A stretch of 64,000 nt of DNA from Nioella sp965215655 (GCF_965215655.1 NZ_OZ244111.1:3472001-3536000); one strand, 5' to 3'; counted from the first letter of the stretch, positions 1 through 8,517 are shown. A program made the numbers and translations. The notes: generated by a model from the letters alone, not told the origin.

Positions 1-570
1 GTCCAGCCCGAAGATCAGAATGGGGTCCAGTATCGCATTCACCAGCCCGCCGATGATCGTCGCATACATCGCCCGCCGCGCCGCGCCATGGGCGCGCAGG
101 ATGGCACCGCCGACCATTCCGATCAGCAGAAGTGGCAGGCTCGGGATGATGATCCTCAGATAGCCAACCGCCAGCTCGTGGGTTTCGCCTGATGCCCCCA
201 TCAGTGTCACGAGGAACCCCAGATTGACCCACACAATCGCAGCGAAGACCACGCCGAAAGCAAACCCGTAGGCAAGCGCCGTGGTCGCCTTCATCCGCGC
301 GCCGGCCTCATCCCCGCCGCCGAGCGCCCGTGCAACAAGTGCACCCGCGGCAATCGACATGCCGATCCCGAAGGACGAGGTGAAGAACAGGATCGCCCCT
401 GCATAGCCAACAGCCGCCGCCAGTTCGGCTTTCCCCAACATCGAGATGAAAATCATGTCGACGAAATCGACAAGGAAGACCGCCATCAGCCCCAGGGATG
501 CCGTCAGCGACATGACCGAGATGTGACGGAACAGATTGCCCTGAAGGAAGACCGCGTTTGACTGTGCCAT
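1..570 (-). CDS. MATE family efflux transporter (N-terminal part)
   Basis: Only the first 190 codons are inside the window; the gene runs off the left edge. The protein begins MAQSNAVFLQ and has repeated hydrophobic segments separated by short polar loops, with a glycine-rich stretch (ARALGGGDEAGA) typical of the first half of MATE (multi-antimicrobial extrusion) transporters. It also has the LVNAILDPILIFG-type segment that usually ends the first bundle. MATE proteins export drugs or metabolites across the inner membrane using a Na+ or H+ gradient. The substrate cannot be told from sequence. The start is the ATG read at 570-568; no strong ribosome site is obvious. It is divergent from the lectin-like gene at 731. 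Confidence 0.85.
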   Translation of the reverse strand, partial: MAQSNAVFLQGNLFRHISVMSLTASLGLMAVFLVDFVDMIFISMLGKAELAAAVGYAGAILFFTSSFGIGMSIAAGALVARALGGGDEAGARMKATTALAYGFAFGVVFAAIVWVNLGFLVTLMGASGETHELAVGYLRIIIPSLPLLLIGMVGGAILRAHGAARRAMYATIIGGLVNAILDPILIFGLD

Positions 571-730
571 CCTGTGTATCTGCCACGGCGGGTGCATCGC
601 CGCCATTCCGTAATTCTGCACATAGCTCTGTCAGACCGGCGCGATTGGGGGATTTACCCTAAGGCGTCGCAGGATGCAGTCGGGCATAAGGGTGTCAGAC
701 AACAACAGCACTCAAACCGGAGACAGACCC

Positions 731-1096
731 ATGACCATCCTTCGCCACACCGCCATCGCCTTTACCCTTATTGCATCCGCAACCGCCCTGCCCGCCTTTG
801 CCGAGAACATCGAGGCCGGCCCGATCTGGAACCAGGGCCACGCCAATCAGGTCTGCCCTGCAGTCGCCCAGGCCCATGGCGGCGAATGGACCGGCCATTG
901 GTGGACCACCATCCCGAATGAAATGTCGGTCTGCCAGATCCAGATGCCCGCCCGCACCGTCGAGGCCGGACCGATCTGGAACCAGGAGCACGCCGAACAG
1001 GTCTGCCCCGCCATCGCCCATTCCCACGGCGCCGAATGGACGGGCCATTGGTGGACAACGGTCTGGAACGAGATGTCGGTCTGCCAGATCCGCTGA
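731..1096 (+). CDS. Secreted two-domain MVL-type lectin-like protein
   Basis: A 121-residue protein with a Sec signal peptide (MTILRHTAIAFTLIASATA, likely cut near PAFA-EN) followed by two nearly identical modules of about 44 residues. Each reads GPIWNQ, then VCP, a GGEWTGHWWTT or GAEWTGHWWTT core, and EMSVCQI. This is the pattern of the cyanobacterial mannan-binding lectin MVL (two tandem domains with AGPLWSN, FTGQW and MSV motifs). The two cysteines per module may form a disulfide in the periplasm or outside the cell; the cyanobacterial protein as I remember it lacks them. The start chosen is the ATG at 731 with GGAG eight bases upstream. An upstream in-frame ATG at 674 would place 19 polar residues before the signal peptide. 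Glycan binding is an inference from the fold family. Confidence 0.8.
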   Translation: MTILRHTAIAFTLIASATALPAFAENIEAGPIWNQGHANQVCPAVAQAHGGEWTGHWWTTIPNEMSVCQIQMPARTVEAGPIWNQEHAEQVCPAIAHSHGAEWTGHWWTTVWNEMSVCQIR

Positions 1097-1134
1097 TCCC
1101 GAGATTATCCACAAAGCATTTTCCATGACGTTCG

Positions 1135-1168
1135 CGCCCCGGTGACCCTGCCGGGGCGTTATTTCTTT
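1135..1168 (+). terminator. Rho-independent terminator after the lectin-like gene
   Basis: An 8-bp GC stem (CGCCCCGG / CCGGGGCG) with an 8-base loop is followed by TTATTTCTTT. It lies 38 bases past the stop codon at 1096, so it would separate this gene from the related gene at 1265. Confidence 0.8.
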
Positions 1169-1264
1169 GAGCGTTAGAAAAAGACTGGGGGATCGACCCC
1201 AGGGTTTCAGGACTTGGGTTTTGTCAAGGTGATCTCACCAAAACACCAGTCCAGGAGAAACCCG

Positions 1265-1645
1265 ATGTTCCGCACACTGCTCACCACCGCCGCAATTACA
1301 CTGACCCTTTCCGCCACCGCAGCCTCCGCCGAAATCCGTCGGGTCAATATCGAGGCCCTGTACGAGGCAGAGGCCCTCATCATCTGCAACATGCTGGCCG
1401 ATGAGGAAGGCGCCACGAGTCGTGGCAGCGTCCGCAACGTGGATTATTTCCTCTACGAATGCCGCTTCGATGCGCCCGCGATGCGCAATATCACGGTGGA
1501 GGTCATGCCGCTGCTGCACGTGGCGCAGGCCCGCCCCGTCTGCCGCGATGCCGCCCGCAACCGGGGCGGCACCTGGACCGGCGACTGGGACGGCAACGGT
1601 GCGTTTGCCCCCGGCACCTGCACCATTCGCGTGCCCGCAGGCTGA
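1265..1645 (+). CDS. Secreted protein with a divergent MVL-like C-terminal module
   Basis: A 126-residue protein with a clear signal peptide (MFRTLLTTAAITLTLSATAASA). The first half of the mature protein (about residues 23-75) has cysteines but no family I recognise. The C-terminal part (about residues 80-124) keeps the spacing of the MVL-type module next door: a proline-leucine start, ARPVC, GGTWTGDW, and a final cysteine in GTCTIRV. The WTG-x-W core is intact but the second aromatic run and the MSV motif are lost. It therefore looks like a single degenerate copy of the same domain. The start ATG at 1265 has AGGAG eight bases upstream; an upstream in-frame codon at 1214 has none. Function unknown; extracytoplasmic glycan binding is only an inference. 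Confidence 0.75.
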   Translation: MFRTLLTTAAITLTLSATAASAEIRRVNIEALYEAEALIICNMLADEEGATSRGSVRNVDYFLYECRFDAPAMRNITVEVMPLLHVAQARPVCRDAARNRGGTWTGDWDGNGAFAPGTCTIRVPAG

Positions 1646-1757
1646 GTCAGGAACAGATCAAAAAGCCTGATCGACTCCGTATTCACCAGCCCGCGCATTC
1701 CCTGCCCTCGGGAGCCCAAGATGTGCTAGTCAAGTCGAAGGGCAACGGGAGGTATCC

Positions 1758-2243
1758 ATGACCATTTCCAAGGGCGGCTGTTTGTGTGGGAACATCAGAT
1801 ACGAAGTGAACGGTCCCCCCGATTGGGTGACCGTTTGCTTCTGCACATTCTGCCAGCGCGCCACCGGCGGCCCGCAGATGACCGAGCCGATCCACCATAT
1901 CAGCGCATTTGAGATCACCCGAGGCGCAGCCAAAGTCTACACCCATATTTCGGGTGGCAGCGGTAAAGAGGTCTACGTCCATTTCTGCGCAGATTGCGGA
2001 ACCAAAACGCATCTGACCTTTGAACGCTGGCCTGACCGGCTCGGCGTTTACTCTGGTACCTTCGACGATCCGGGCTGGTTCGATATGACCCCGGACAACA
2101 CCAAGTTCATCTTTCTTGGTGAGGCCGCCAGGGAGACACTGGTGCCACCTGGGTTCAAAACCTACTGGGCACATGCGGCGACAGAAGATGGCACCCCGTT
2201 GGAACCCGAGGTGTTATCCGAAGTGCTGCATATCCAAAGATAG
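1758..2243 (+). CDS. GFA (glutathione-dependent formaldehyde-activating / CENP-V) family protein
   Basis: A 161-residue protein beginning MTISKGGCLCGNIRYEV, which is the classic GFA fold opening with CLCG zinc-binding cysteines. CFCTFCQRATGG follows near residues 33-44 and CADCGTKTH near residues 79-87. These cysteines build the structural zinc sites of the family. The family is named after a protein that speeds formation of S-hydroxymethylglutathione, but most members have no proven reaction, so the function is left open. A good ribosome site (GGGAGG) sits just before the ATG. It is a single gene that converges on gltX, with two bases between the stop codons. Confidence 0.85.
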   Translation: MTISKGGCLCGNIRYEVNGPPDWVTVCFCTFCQRATGGPQMTEPIHHISAFEITRGAAKVYTHISGGSGKEVYVHFCADCGTKTHLTFERWPDRLGVYSGTFDDPGWFDMTPDNTKFIFLGEAARETLVPPGFKTYWAHAATEDGTPLEPEVLSEVLHIQR

Positions 2244-2245
2244 GA

Positions 2246-3568
2246 TCAGAGCGCCGGCTTCTTCTGCAGAAGCTGCATCACGTCGGCCATTTCTGGTCCC
2301 CGCTCCAGCCCCGTGACCGCCTTGCGAAGCGGCATGAAGAGGCCCTTGCCCTTGCGGCCCGTGGCCTCTTTCACCGCGTCGGTCCAGCTTTTCCACGTGT
2401 CGGCGGAATAGGGCGGTTCGGGCAGCATTTCGAACGCCTGTGCCACGAACTCCCGATCCTCATCGGCGACCAGCGGCGTCGCCCCATCACGGAACAGATG
2501 CCACCAGCCCGCGATGTCGTGGCGGGTGGTGATGTTGGCGCGGGCCACGTTCCAGAAGGTCTCTGCCAGATCGTCCGGCACGCCGATGTCCGCGACCTGA
2601 CCCGCCACGGCAGACAGGGGTTGCGTGTGCAGGAAGCGGGCAGTCAGCGGATAGAGGTCATCCACGTCGAACTTGGTCGGGGCAGATCCGAAATGGTTGA
2701 GGTCAAAGCCCTCGGCCAGTTGGTCCAGCGTCTCACAAAGCTCAATCGGCTGCGACGAACCAAGCCGCGCCATATGGGACAGAAGCGCCATTGCCTCCAC
2801 CCCGTTTTCGCGCAGATCCTTCAGCGCCAGCGTCCCGAGCCGCTTGGACAGAGCCTCGCCCTGCGGGCCCGTCAGCAGCGAATGATGTGCGAAGGACGGC
2901 GCGCTGAATCCGAGCGCTTCCATGATCTGGATCTGCGTCGCGGTGTTGGTCACGTGATCGGACCCGCGCACCACATGGGTGACGCCCATATCGGTATCGT
3001 CCACCACCGAGGCGATGGTATACAGCACCTGCCCATCCTGCCGGATCAGCACCGGGTCGGAGACAGAAGCCGCATCAATCGACAGGTCGCCGAGAATGCC
3101 GTCGGCCCACTCGATCCGTTCTTGATTGAGCTTGAAGCGCCAGACGCCCTGACCACGTTCGGCCCGCATCGCGGCCTTCTCCTCGTCCGACAGCTTCAGC
3201 GCGGCGCGGTCATAGACCGGCGGCTGGCCCATATTGAGCTGTTTCTTGCGCTTGAGATCCAGTTCCGTGGGCGTTTCCCACGCCTCGTAAAACCGGCCCT
3301 TCGCGCGCAGGTCATCGGCGGCGGCAGCGTAGCGATCCAGCCGCTCGGACTGTTTCTCGATCCGGTCCCAGGTCAGCCCCAGCCATTCCAGATCACGCTG
3401 GATCTGGTCGGCATATTCCTGCTTGGACCGTTCCGGGTCCGTGTCGTCAAGGCGCAGGATGAACTGCCCCCCAGCCTTCTTGGCAATCAGGAAGTTGAAC
3501 AGCGCGGTGCGCAGGTTCCCGACATGCAGATACCCGGTGGGGGACGGGGCGAAACGGGTGACGGTCAT
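2246..3568 (-). CDS. gltX: Glutamate--tRNA ligase
   Basis: A 440-residue class I aminoacyl-tRNA synthetase that charges tRNA-Glu with glutamate (and in many alphaproteobacteria also mischarges tRNA-Gln for later amidation). It opens with RFAPSPTGYLHVGNLRTAL, where HVGN is the HIGH-type ATP signature. The second signature, ALSKRLG near residues 240-246, replaces KMSKS. RLDDTDPERS and RGSDHVTNTATQ match the catalytic core. Length is close to the usual 440-480. Many Rhodobacterales carry two gltX paralogs, so this could be either copy; LSKR instead of KLSKR is within family variation. GGAG about ten bases before the ATG supports the start. Confidence 0.93.
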   Translation of the reverse strand: MTVTRFAPSPTGYLHVGNLRTALFNFLIAKKAGGQFILRLDDTDPERSKQEYADQIQRDLEWLGLTWDRIEKQSERLDRYAAAADDLRAKGRFYEAWETPTELDLKRKKQLNMGQPPVYDRAALKLSDEEKAAMRAERGQGVWRFKLNQERIEWADGILGDLSIDAASVSDPVLIRQDGQVLYTIASVVDDTDMGVTHVVRGSDHVTNTATQIQIMEALGFSAPSFAHHSLLTGPQGEALSKRLGTLALKDLRENGVEAMALLSHMARLGSSQPIELCETLDQLAEGFDLNHFGSAPTKFDVDDLYPLTARFLHTQPLSAVAGQVADIGVPDDLAETFWNVARANITTRHDIAGWWHLFRDGATPLVADEDREFVAQAFEMLPEPPYSADTWKSWTDAVKEATGRKGKGLFMPLRKAVTGLERGPEMADVMQLLQKKPAL

Positions 3569-3638
3569 AGGTCTCGGACTCCTTCGGATCGGGGCGATGC
3601 TGTTTCACACACGCGCGCGAATGTCCATGAAAAGCTGC

Positions 3639-4901
3639 CTACCGGTCGCGCGGTGTCCAGTCGGCCGGAGGAGCATTCCGGCGATTGAGGCGCAGGGCAA
3701 GACCGCAGGCCACACCGACCCCGATGGCAATGGTCAGATCGGCCAGTACGGTCAGAACAAGCGTAAGCAGCAGCAAGACCAGATCCGCGCGCGGCAGGGC
3801 CGCATGGGCGCGCCAGTGTTGCGGCTCGCTCATGTTCCAGGCGGTCAGCAGCAGCAGACCTGCAAGCGCAGGCATCGCAAGGTACCCCGCAAGCGGGGCG
3901 GCGACCAGCATGACCAGAAGGATCGTCATCGCGTGCACCAGCCCCGCCACCGGGGTCTTGCCCCCGGCGCGCACATTGGTCGCCGTCCGCGCAATTGCGC
4001 CAGTGGCCGGCAAACCGCCGAAGAGAGCCGAGCCGATATTGGCAAATCCCTGCGCCAGAACCTCGGCATTGGACCGGTGACGGCTACCGATCATGCGGTC
4101 GGCCACCATCGCGGACAGCAGCGATTCGACCCCGGCCAGAAAGGCGATGATGAAGGCAGCGGGCAGCAGTTCGATCACCCGATCATAGGTAATGTCCGGC
4201 AGATGCGGCAGCGGCAGGGTCGAGGGCAGATCCCCAAAGCGGGACCGGATCGTTTCGACCGGCAAGTCCAGCACGGCAACCAGGGCCGACGTGGCCGCAA
4301 CCGCCACGATCAGGCCGGGCAGGCGCGGGAACATGCGGCGCAGCACCACGATCAGGCCCATGGTCAGGCCCCCGATCGCCAGCGACGCGGTGTTGAGGCT
4401 GTCCCGTGCGATCCACATTTCGTGCAGCTTCTCGACAAACTCCGCCGGGACTGTTGCCATCTCCAGCCCCATGAAATCCTTCAGCTGGCTGACCGCAATG
4501 ATCACCGCGATGCCGATGGTGAACCCGTGGATCACCGGTTCCGGCACGTAAGCGATCAGGCGTCCGGCCCGCAAAAGACCCGCCACCACAAGCATCACAC
4601 CCGCCATCAAAGTTGCCAACACCAGCCCGTCAAACCCATGCGTGGCGATGACCCCGTAAACGACGACAATGAACGCCCCGGTCGGGCCACCGATCTGCAC
4701 CCGACTTCCGCCAAGCAGCGAGATCAGGAAGCCCCCGACAATCGCGGTGATCAGCCCCGTCGCAGGATCGGCCCCGGAGGCAATCGCGATGGCAAGGCTG
4801 AGCGGCAGGGCCACCATGGCCACAGTCACCCCCGCCGCAAGGTCGCGCAGGAACAGCGGCCCGCTATAGCTTTGCATCGTGGTGATCAGCTTAGGCGTCA
4901 T
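3639..4901 (-). CDS. SulP family anion transporter lacking a STAS domain
   Basis: A 420-residue integral membrane protein. The N-terminal LRDLAAGVTVAMVALPLSLA segment is the SulP signature region, and IGGPTGAFIVVVYG and the ESLLSA motif (about residue 265) match the SLC26/SulP transport core. About 10-12 hydrophobic segments are visible. The protein stops soon after the last membrane segment (LALRLNRRNAPPADWTPRDR), so the cytoplasmic STAS domain of most SulP proteins is missing. Possible substrates are sulfate, bicarbonate or dicarboxylates, and sequence alone does not decide. It is separated from gltX by 70 bases and no terminator is evident. Confidence 0.88.
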   Translation of the reverse strand: MTPKLITTMQSYSGPLFLRDLAAGVTVAMVALPLSLAIAIASGADPATGLITAIVGGFLISLLGGSRVQIGGPTGAFIVVVYGVIATHGFDGLVLATLMAGVMLVVAGLLRAGRLIAYVPEPVIHGFTIGIAVIIAVSQLKDFMGLEMATVPAEFVEKLHEMWIARDSLNTASLAIGGLTMGLIVVLRRMFPRLPGLIVAVAATSALVAVLDLPVETIRSRFGDLPSTLPLPHLPDITYDRVIELLPAAFIIAFLAGVESLLSAMVADRMIGSRHRSNAEVLAQGFANIGSALFGGLPATGAIARTATNVRAGGKTPVAGLVHAMTILLVMLVAAPLAGYLAMPALAGLLLLTAWNMSEPQHWRAHAALPRADLVLLLLTLVLTVLADLTIAIGVGVACGLALRLNRRNAPPADWTPRDR

Positions 4902-5044
4902 GGCGCAAGTATTCGTAGGGCAATGCCTTCGGCAAGTGGTCTCATTGCCGCCCGTCCCCTTGTATCAAGTTTGCGTGACGATGCGCCAAGGGGCCGAAAT
5001 TGTTCTATCTTCCCAGTGGTACATGCCAACGAGGAGTTTGCCGC

Positions 5045-5965
5045 ATGGCCCGCCTGAACCGTCGCTCGCTTTTGTCCATCTCGCTTGCCGCGCCGCTCAT
5101 CGGCACCGCTGCGGCCCGCTCCGTTCAGGCCGAAGCACCCGCCATGGGGGCATCCTTCGCCCGACATCGCCGCTTCACGCTCGGATTGTTCGAGGTGACC
5201 ACCCTGCTGGCCGGAACAACCCCGCGCGAGAACCCGCAAGGCATCTTCGGCACCAATGTCTCACCCGAGGAATTCGCCGAGGTCAGCGCCGCGAATTTCC
5301 TGTCGACCGAGGTCTCGCAGTTCTTCTTCACGCCGGTGGTGGTGAATACGGGGGCCGAGGTCATCCTATTTGACACCGGCCTCAACCCCGATGGCATCAC
5401 CGGGGCGCTTTCTGCGGCGGGCTACAGCCCGGATCAGGTGGATATCGTCGTGATCACCCATATGCATGGCGACCATATCGGCGGGTTGTCCGATGGCACG
5501 ACCCCGACCTTCCCCAATGCGCGCTATGTGACGGGACGGGCCGAATTCGACCATTGGGACATGTCGGGCAATGAAGGCTTTGAAAGCAAGGTGCGCCCGC
5601 TGTCTGAAAGCATGACCTTCCTCGACCCGGATCAGGACGTGGTGACCGGCATCACCTCGGTCGCCGCCTATGGCCATACGCCCGGTCATATGGGCTATCA
5701 CATCGAAAGCGAGGGCGCGCGGCTGATGCTGTTTGCCGATCTCGCCAATCACCCCGTCTGGTCTCTTGCCCATCCCGATTGGGAGGTACGCTTTGACATG
5801 GACCAGGAGATGGCTGCGCAAAGTCGCCGCGATGTGCTCGGCATGATCGCCGCCGACCGCATCCCCGCCGTGGGCTATCACATGCCCTTCCCGGCACTCG
5901 GTTTCGTTGAAGCCAATGGCGACGGGTTCCGGTGGGTGCCGGAACAGGGGCAGTTCATGGGTTAA
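5045..5965 (+). CDS. MBL-fold metallo-hydrolase with twin-arginine signal
   Basis: A 306-residue protein. The N-terminus (MARLNRRSLLSISLAAPLIG, then AARSVQAEAP) has a twin arginine followed by a hydrophobic stretch, so Tat export of the folded metalloenzyme is likely. The metallo-beta-lactamase zinc motif THMHGDHIGG is near residue 140, YGHTPGHMGYH supplies the next histidine, and LFADLANHP supplies the bridging aspartate. Family members include lactonases and thioesterases; the substrate here is unknown. The start at 5045 is preferred over the upstream in-frame ATG at 5000 because GAGGAG lies just upstream and the Tat signal is then N-terminal. The stop overlaps that of the convergent gene. 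Confidence 0.87.
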   Translation: MARLNRRSLLSISLAAPLIGTAAARSVQAEAPAMGASFARHRRFTLGLFEVTTLLAGTTPRENPQGIFGTNVSPEEFAEVSAANFLSTEVSQFFFTPVVVNTGAEVILFDTGLNPDGITGALSAAGYSPDQVDIVVITHMHGDHIGGLSDGTTPTFPNARYVTGRAEFDHWDMSGNEGFESKVRPLSESMTFLDPDQDVVTGITSVAAYGHTPGHMGYHIESEGARLMLFADLANHPVWSLAHPDWEVRFDMDQEMAAQSRRDVLGMIAADRIPAVGYHMPFPALGFVEANGDGFRWVPEQGQFMG

Positions 5966-6507
5966 TCGGTGATCGGGCCGTCGCCCACCCTCGGGTGCAC
6001 GCGCGGACCGTCCGACACCCCCATTACCAGCACGATTTCATCAGGGCGCGGCGCGTCGGCGATGCCCACGGTCATCGTGTCGAAATGGGTAAAGGACCAC
6101 GCCTCGTCCTTATGGCCAAGCGGCAGGTCGATCTGCGCGCCAAGTGCCGCGACTTTCGCGTTTGACGGGATCAGCGCCTTGCCGCCGCCAACAGCCGCGC
6201 GCATGGGCTTGCCAAGCTTTGGGTGGATCATCGCACCACCGTGTTCCATCTCTCCGGCAACGCCGACAATCGCGGCCTTGCCATAGCTGACCGGGCCTGC
6301 ACCAAGCTGAGCGACGGCCTCCGCCATCAGCTCCGCCCCGAGCGCACCGCCAAGGTCGAATAGCTGGGCCAGATCAGCGCCGTGCTGGCCTGCGAAGGGG
6401 TTCTTGACCACCGCCAGCACCGCCGCCCTCGTGATCGGATCACAGGGCTTGCCGGACCCGTCGGCGCTGATCACTTCTTTTATCAAAACGGTTTTCCTGG
6501 CTGGCAT
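5962..6507 (-). CDS. Amino acid synthesis family protein (DUF1185-like)
   Basis: A 181-residue soluble protein beginning MPARKTVLIKEVISADGSGK. It contains NPFAGQHGADLAQLF, YGKAAIVGVAGEMEHGGAMIHPKLGKPMR and the ending MGVSDGPRVHPR. These are hallmarks I associate with the DUF1185/AA_synth family, whose annotated name (amino acid synthesis) is not backed by a known reaction. In other genomes it often sits with metabolic or transport genes. Here it stands alone, convergent with the MBL-fold gene. GGGGGAA lies just before the ATG. Function unknown. Confidence 0.75.
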   Translation of the reverse strand: MPARKTVLIKEVISADGSGKPCDPITRAAVLAVVKNPFAGQHGADLAQLFDLGGALGAELMAEAVAQLGAGPVSYGKAAIVGVAGEMEHGGAMIHPKLGKPMRAAVGGGKALIPSNAKVAALGAQIDLPLGHKDEAWSFTHFDTMTVGIADAPRPDEIVLVMGVSDGPRVHPRVGDGPITD

Positions 6508-6604
6508 GTGCGTTCCCCCACTGATCCTTGAAGCCTACACGGATCGCACGCCTCAAGTCACCAAATCCCTTCCCATTTCAGGCAACCCGGCGCATGTAAG
6601 TCGC

Positions 6605-7012
6605 ATGACCGATTTGGCCCTTCTTACACCACCCGACCTTGCAGCGTTCGAGACGATGGCCGAGGCTGCGCGAGAGGCGTTGCCGCAACCTTACCGGCGC
6701 GCGGCCATGCAGGTGGCGCTGAGGGTCGAGGATTTCGCCAGCGACGAGATGCTGGACGCGTTGGAGATCGAGAACCCGTTCGAGCTGACCGGGCTCTATG
6801 AAGGCATCCCGCTGACCGAGAAGTCGGTGATGGATCAACCGATGGGGCCGGATGTGATCTGGCTCTTTCGCCGGGCGATCCTGGAGGAATGGGCGGATCG
6901 GGGCGATATCCCCCTTGGCCACCTGATCGGGCATGTCCTCGTGCATGAGCTGGCCCATCACTTCGGCTGGTCCGACGCGGATATCGCCGAAATCGACCCC
7001 TGGTGGGAGTAA
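6605..7012 (+). CDS. Zincin-like metallopeptidase (DUF1025 family)
   Basis: A 135-residue small protein ending in HVLVHELAHHFGWSDADIAEIDPWWE. HELAHHFGWSD is the HExxHxxGxxD zincin signature with a third metal ligand, typical of the compact DUF1025/Zincin_1 family common in Actinobacteria and Alphaproteobacteria. The N-terminal half is helical and acidic. No signal peptide is visible, so it is cytoplasmic. Physiological substrate unknown. The chosen start (MTDLALL) is 3' of an upstream in-frame extension that overlaps the 5' end of the divergent DUF1185 gene and has no similarity to the family. A 37-base gap separates it from the next gene on the same strand. Confidence 0.85.
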   Translation: MTDLALLTPPDLAAFETMAEAAREALPQPYRRAAMQVALRVEDFASDEMLDALEIENPFELTGLYEGIPLTEKSVMDQPMGPDVIWLFRRAILEEWADRGDIPLGHLIGHVLVHELAHHFGWSDADIAEIDPWWE

Positions 7013-7049
7013 CGCTTGACCCGCGCGGCGCGGCACGCAAGCTGATCCC

Positions 7050-7652
7050 ATGCGTATTCTGTTCTGCCTTTTCCTGATGACCGGCGCGGCCCTTGCCGAC
7101 CCCTGTACGCAATCCCCCCGCGCCTTCTGGTCCGAGGCCTGTTCCGACCCGCTGACCCGAGCCGTTACTCTGGAGATGGAGGCGCTGATAGCCGAAACCC
7201 GCGAAACGCCCGGTCTGCACCCTGGCACCTGGGCCGCGCTCGGGCTGCGGGCCGAGATGGTCTATCTTGAACTCGATGCCTGTCTTGGAACCGATGTCCC
7301 AACTGCCTGCATGCTGCCCATTGCTGCCCGCCACGTGGCGGAGCTTCTGGAAGGCCCCTATCTGAACGGGGAACGCGCGGGTCTGACACGGGGGCCAGTC
7401 GATCTGCTCTGCCCGGAATTCGCGCGGCCTTTCCGGCTGACCCGCTTCGACACCGACCCGGCGACGATCTGGATATCCCCCGGCTATGCCTTGCTGACCC
7501 GAGACTCCGCCGCGCGCAACGTGGTTTATGGCGGACGCGGCGCGGAGGGCACCATTGATCTGGGGATCACCCCTGCGGGGCAAGTCGTGCTGACCGGCCT
7601 GTACTCGCGCCCGATGCCCTGCATGATCGCGGACGACAGCCTGCTGCGCTAG
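7050..7652 (+). CDS. Hypothetical periplasmic protein
   Basis: A 200-residue protein with a short signal peptide (MRILFCLFLMTGAALA) and mature start DPCTQSPRAFW. Several cysteines are spread along the mature chain, compatible with disulfides in the periplasm. I do not recognise a family. The ALL-TRDSAARNVVYGG and ITPAGQVVLTGLYSR segments look like beta-rich parts. It follows the metallopeptidase gene on the same strand and its stop overlaps the stop of the convergent DUF1801-like gene. Reading frame, codon use and signal peptide make it a real gene; function unknown. Confidence 0.7.
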   Translation: MRILFCLFLMTGAALADPCTQSPRAFWSEACSDPLTRAVTLEMEALIAETRETPGLHPGTWAALGLRAEMVYLELDACLGTDVPTACMLPIAARHVAELLEGPYLNGERAGLTRGPVDLLCPEFARPFRLTRFDTDPATIWISPGYALLTRDSAARNVVYGGRGAEGTIDLGITPAGQVVLTGLYSRPMPCMIADDSLLR

Positions 7653-8083
7653 GTCGGCTCTACCGCCCAACGTTGTCCAAGGTCGTCCAACCCCGCGCGG
7701 ATCAGTTCCTCCAGCACAACGAGATCGATATCGGCCAGCTTGTTTACATAGAGACAGGATTTGCCCGTCTTGTGCTTGCCGAGCCGGTTCAGAATATCAC
7801 CGAAATCTGCATAGCCCGGCAGGATGTAGATCGACAGGTTCGCCTTGCGGGGGCTGAAACCAGTGGCCAGAAAGTCGCCCTCTCGTCCGCTGTCATAGAT
7901 GTAGTGATACTGCCCATAGCCGATGATGGTAGGTCCCCACATGCGCGGCTGGAATCCCGTCACCCGCCGGAACAGCCCGTCGAGAACCAAAGCATCAGCA
8001 CGGCGGGTCGGATGCTCGACCGCCGCAATGAAGTCGACGGGGTCGACGGGCGTAATCGTCGTCTTGTTCTCTGCCTTGGGCAT
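7649..8083 (-). CDS. DUF1801-like (YdhG superfamily) protein
   Basis: A 144-residue cytoplasmic protein. FIAAVEHPTRRADALVLDGLF, MWGPTIIGYGQYHY and FSPRKANLSIYI in order are the typical conserved blocks of DUF1801 proteins, followed by LGKHKTGKSCLYVNKLADID. The family is widespread in bacteria, also appears next to MerR- or VOC-type genes, and has no assigned reaction. The start ATG at 8083 has a perfect GGAGG seven bases upstream. A GTG at 8101 in the same frame would put the ribosome site inside the gene and is rejected. It is co-directional with the VOC gene, 53 bases downstream of it. Confidence 0.85.
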   Translation of the reverse strand: MPKAENKTTITPVDPVDFIAAVEHPTRRADALVLDGLFRRVTGFQPRMWGPTIIGYGQYHYIYDSGREGDFLATGFSPRKANLSIYILPGYADFGDILNRLGKHKTGKSCLYVNKLADIDLVVLEELIRAGLDDLGQRWAVEPT

Positions 8084-8136
8084 GGGCGGGCCTCCTGCCA
8101 CGGGAGAGTAGCAGCAGTTGGCCCGCCAGCGAAGGG

Positions 8137-8517
8137 TCAGGCGTAGCTGACAACCTCGATCTCGATATTGTCGGGCCCGTCGAAGTAGAAGCGGCGACCA
8201 GGTTCGTAATCACCGTGGTTGAAGGGCGTGTAGCCCGCCGCCTTCACCTTCGCCTCAACCGCGTCGAGATCCTCGACCACCACGCCGATATGATTCAGCC
8301 CGCCCGGCGTGCGATAGCGGTCGGGGGCCTTCATCTGGCCACCCTGGCTGTAGGCAACGACATAGCTGTTCTCATTGCCCACATGGATGGACAGCCCACC
8401 CCCCTTGCCCTCGCCCTGCCAGCGGATGCGCCATCCGAACAGATCGACCAGCAGGTCGGCCACCTTGCGGGGGTCGCTGACGGTCACGTTCACATGTTCC
8501 AGAAAAGCTGCGGTCAT
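8137..8517 (-). CDS. VOC family protein (glyoxalase/dioxygenase superfamily)
   Basis: A 126-residue single vicinal-oxygen-chelate module. FLEHVNVTVSDPRKVADLLVDLFGW opens the first beta-alpha-beta unit and contributes a metal histidine. GGLNHIGVVVEDLDAVEAKVKAAG opens the second, and RRFYFDGPDNIEIEVVSY carries the terminal metal glutamate. Members include glyoxalases, extradiol dioxygenases and antibiotic-binding proteins, and no specific reaction can be assigned. The gene is divergent from soxR. Its upstream region holds a SoxR-type operator inside a 19-bp-spaced promoter, so it is likely induced by redox-active compounds through SoxR. AAGGAG precedes the ATG. Confidence 0.88.
   Translation of the reverse strand: MTAAFLEHVNVTVSDPRKVADLLVDLFGWRIRWQGEGKGGGLSIHVGNENSYVVAYSQGGQMKAPDRYRTPGGLNHIGVVVEDLDAVEAKVKAAGYTPFNHGDYEPGRRFYFDGPDNIEIEVVSYA

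Noticed and set aside
3423..5057. 544-residue plus-strand frame opposite the SulP gene
   Set aside because: Rich in Arg, His and Gln as expected for an antisense shadow; SulP on the other strand is complete.
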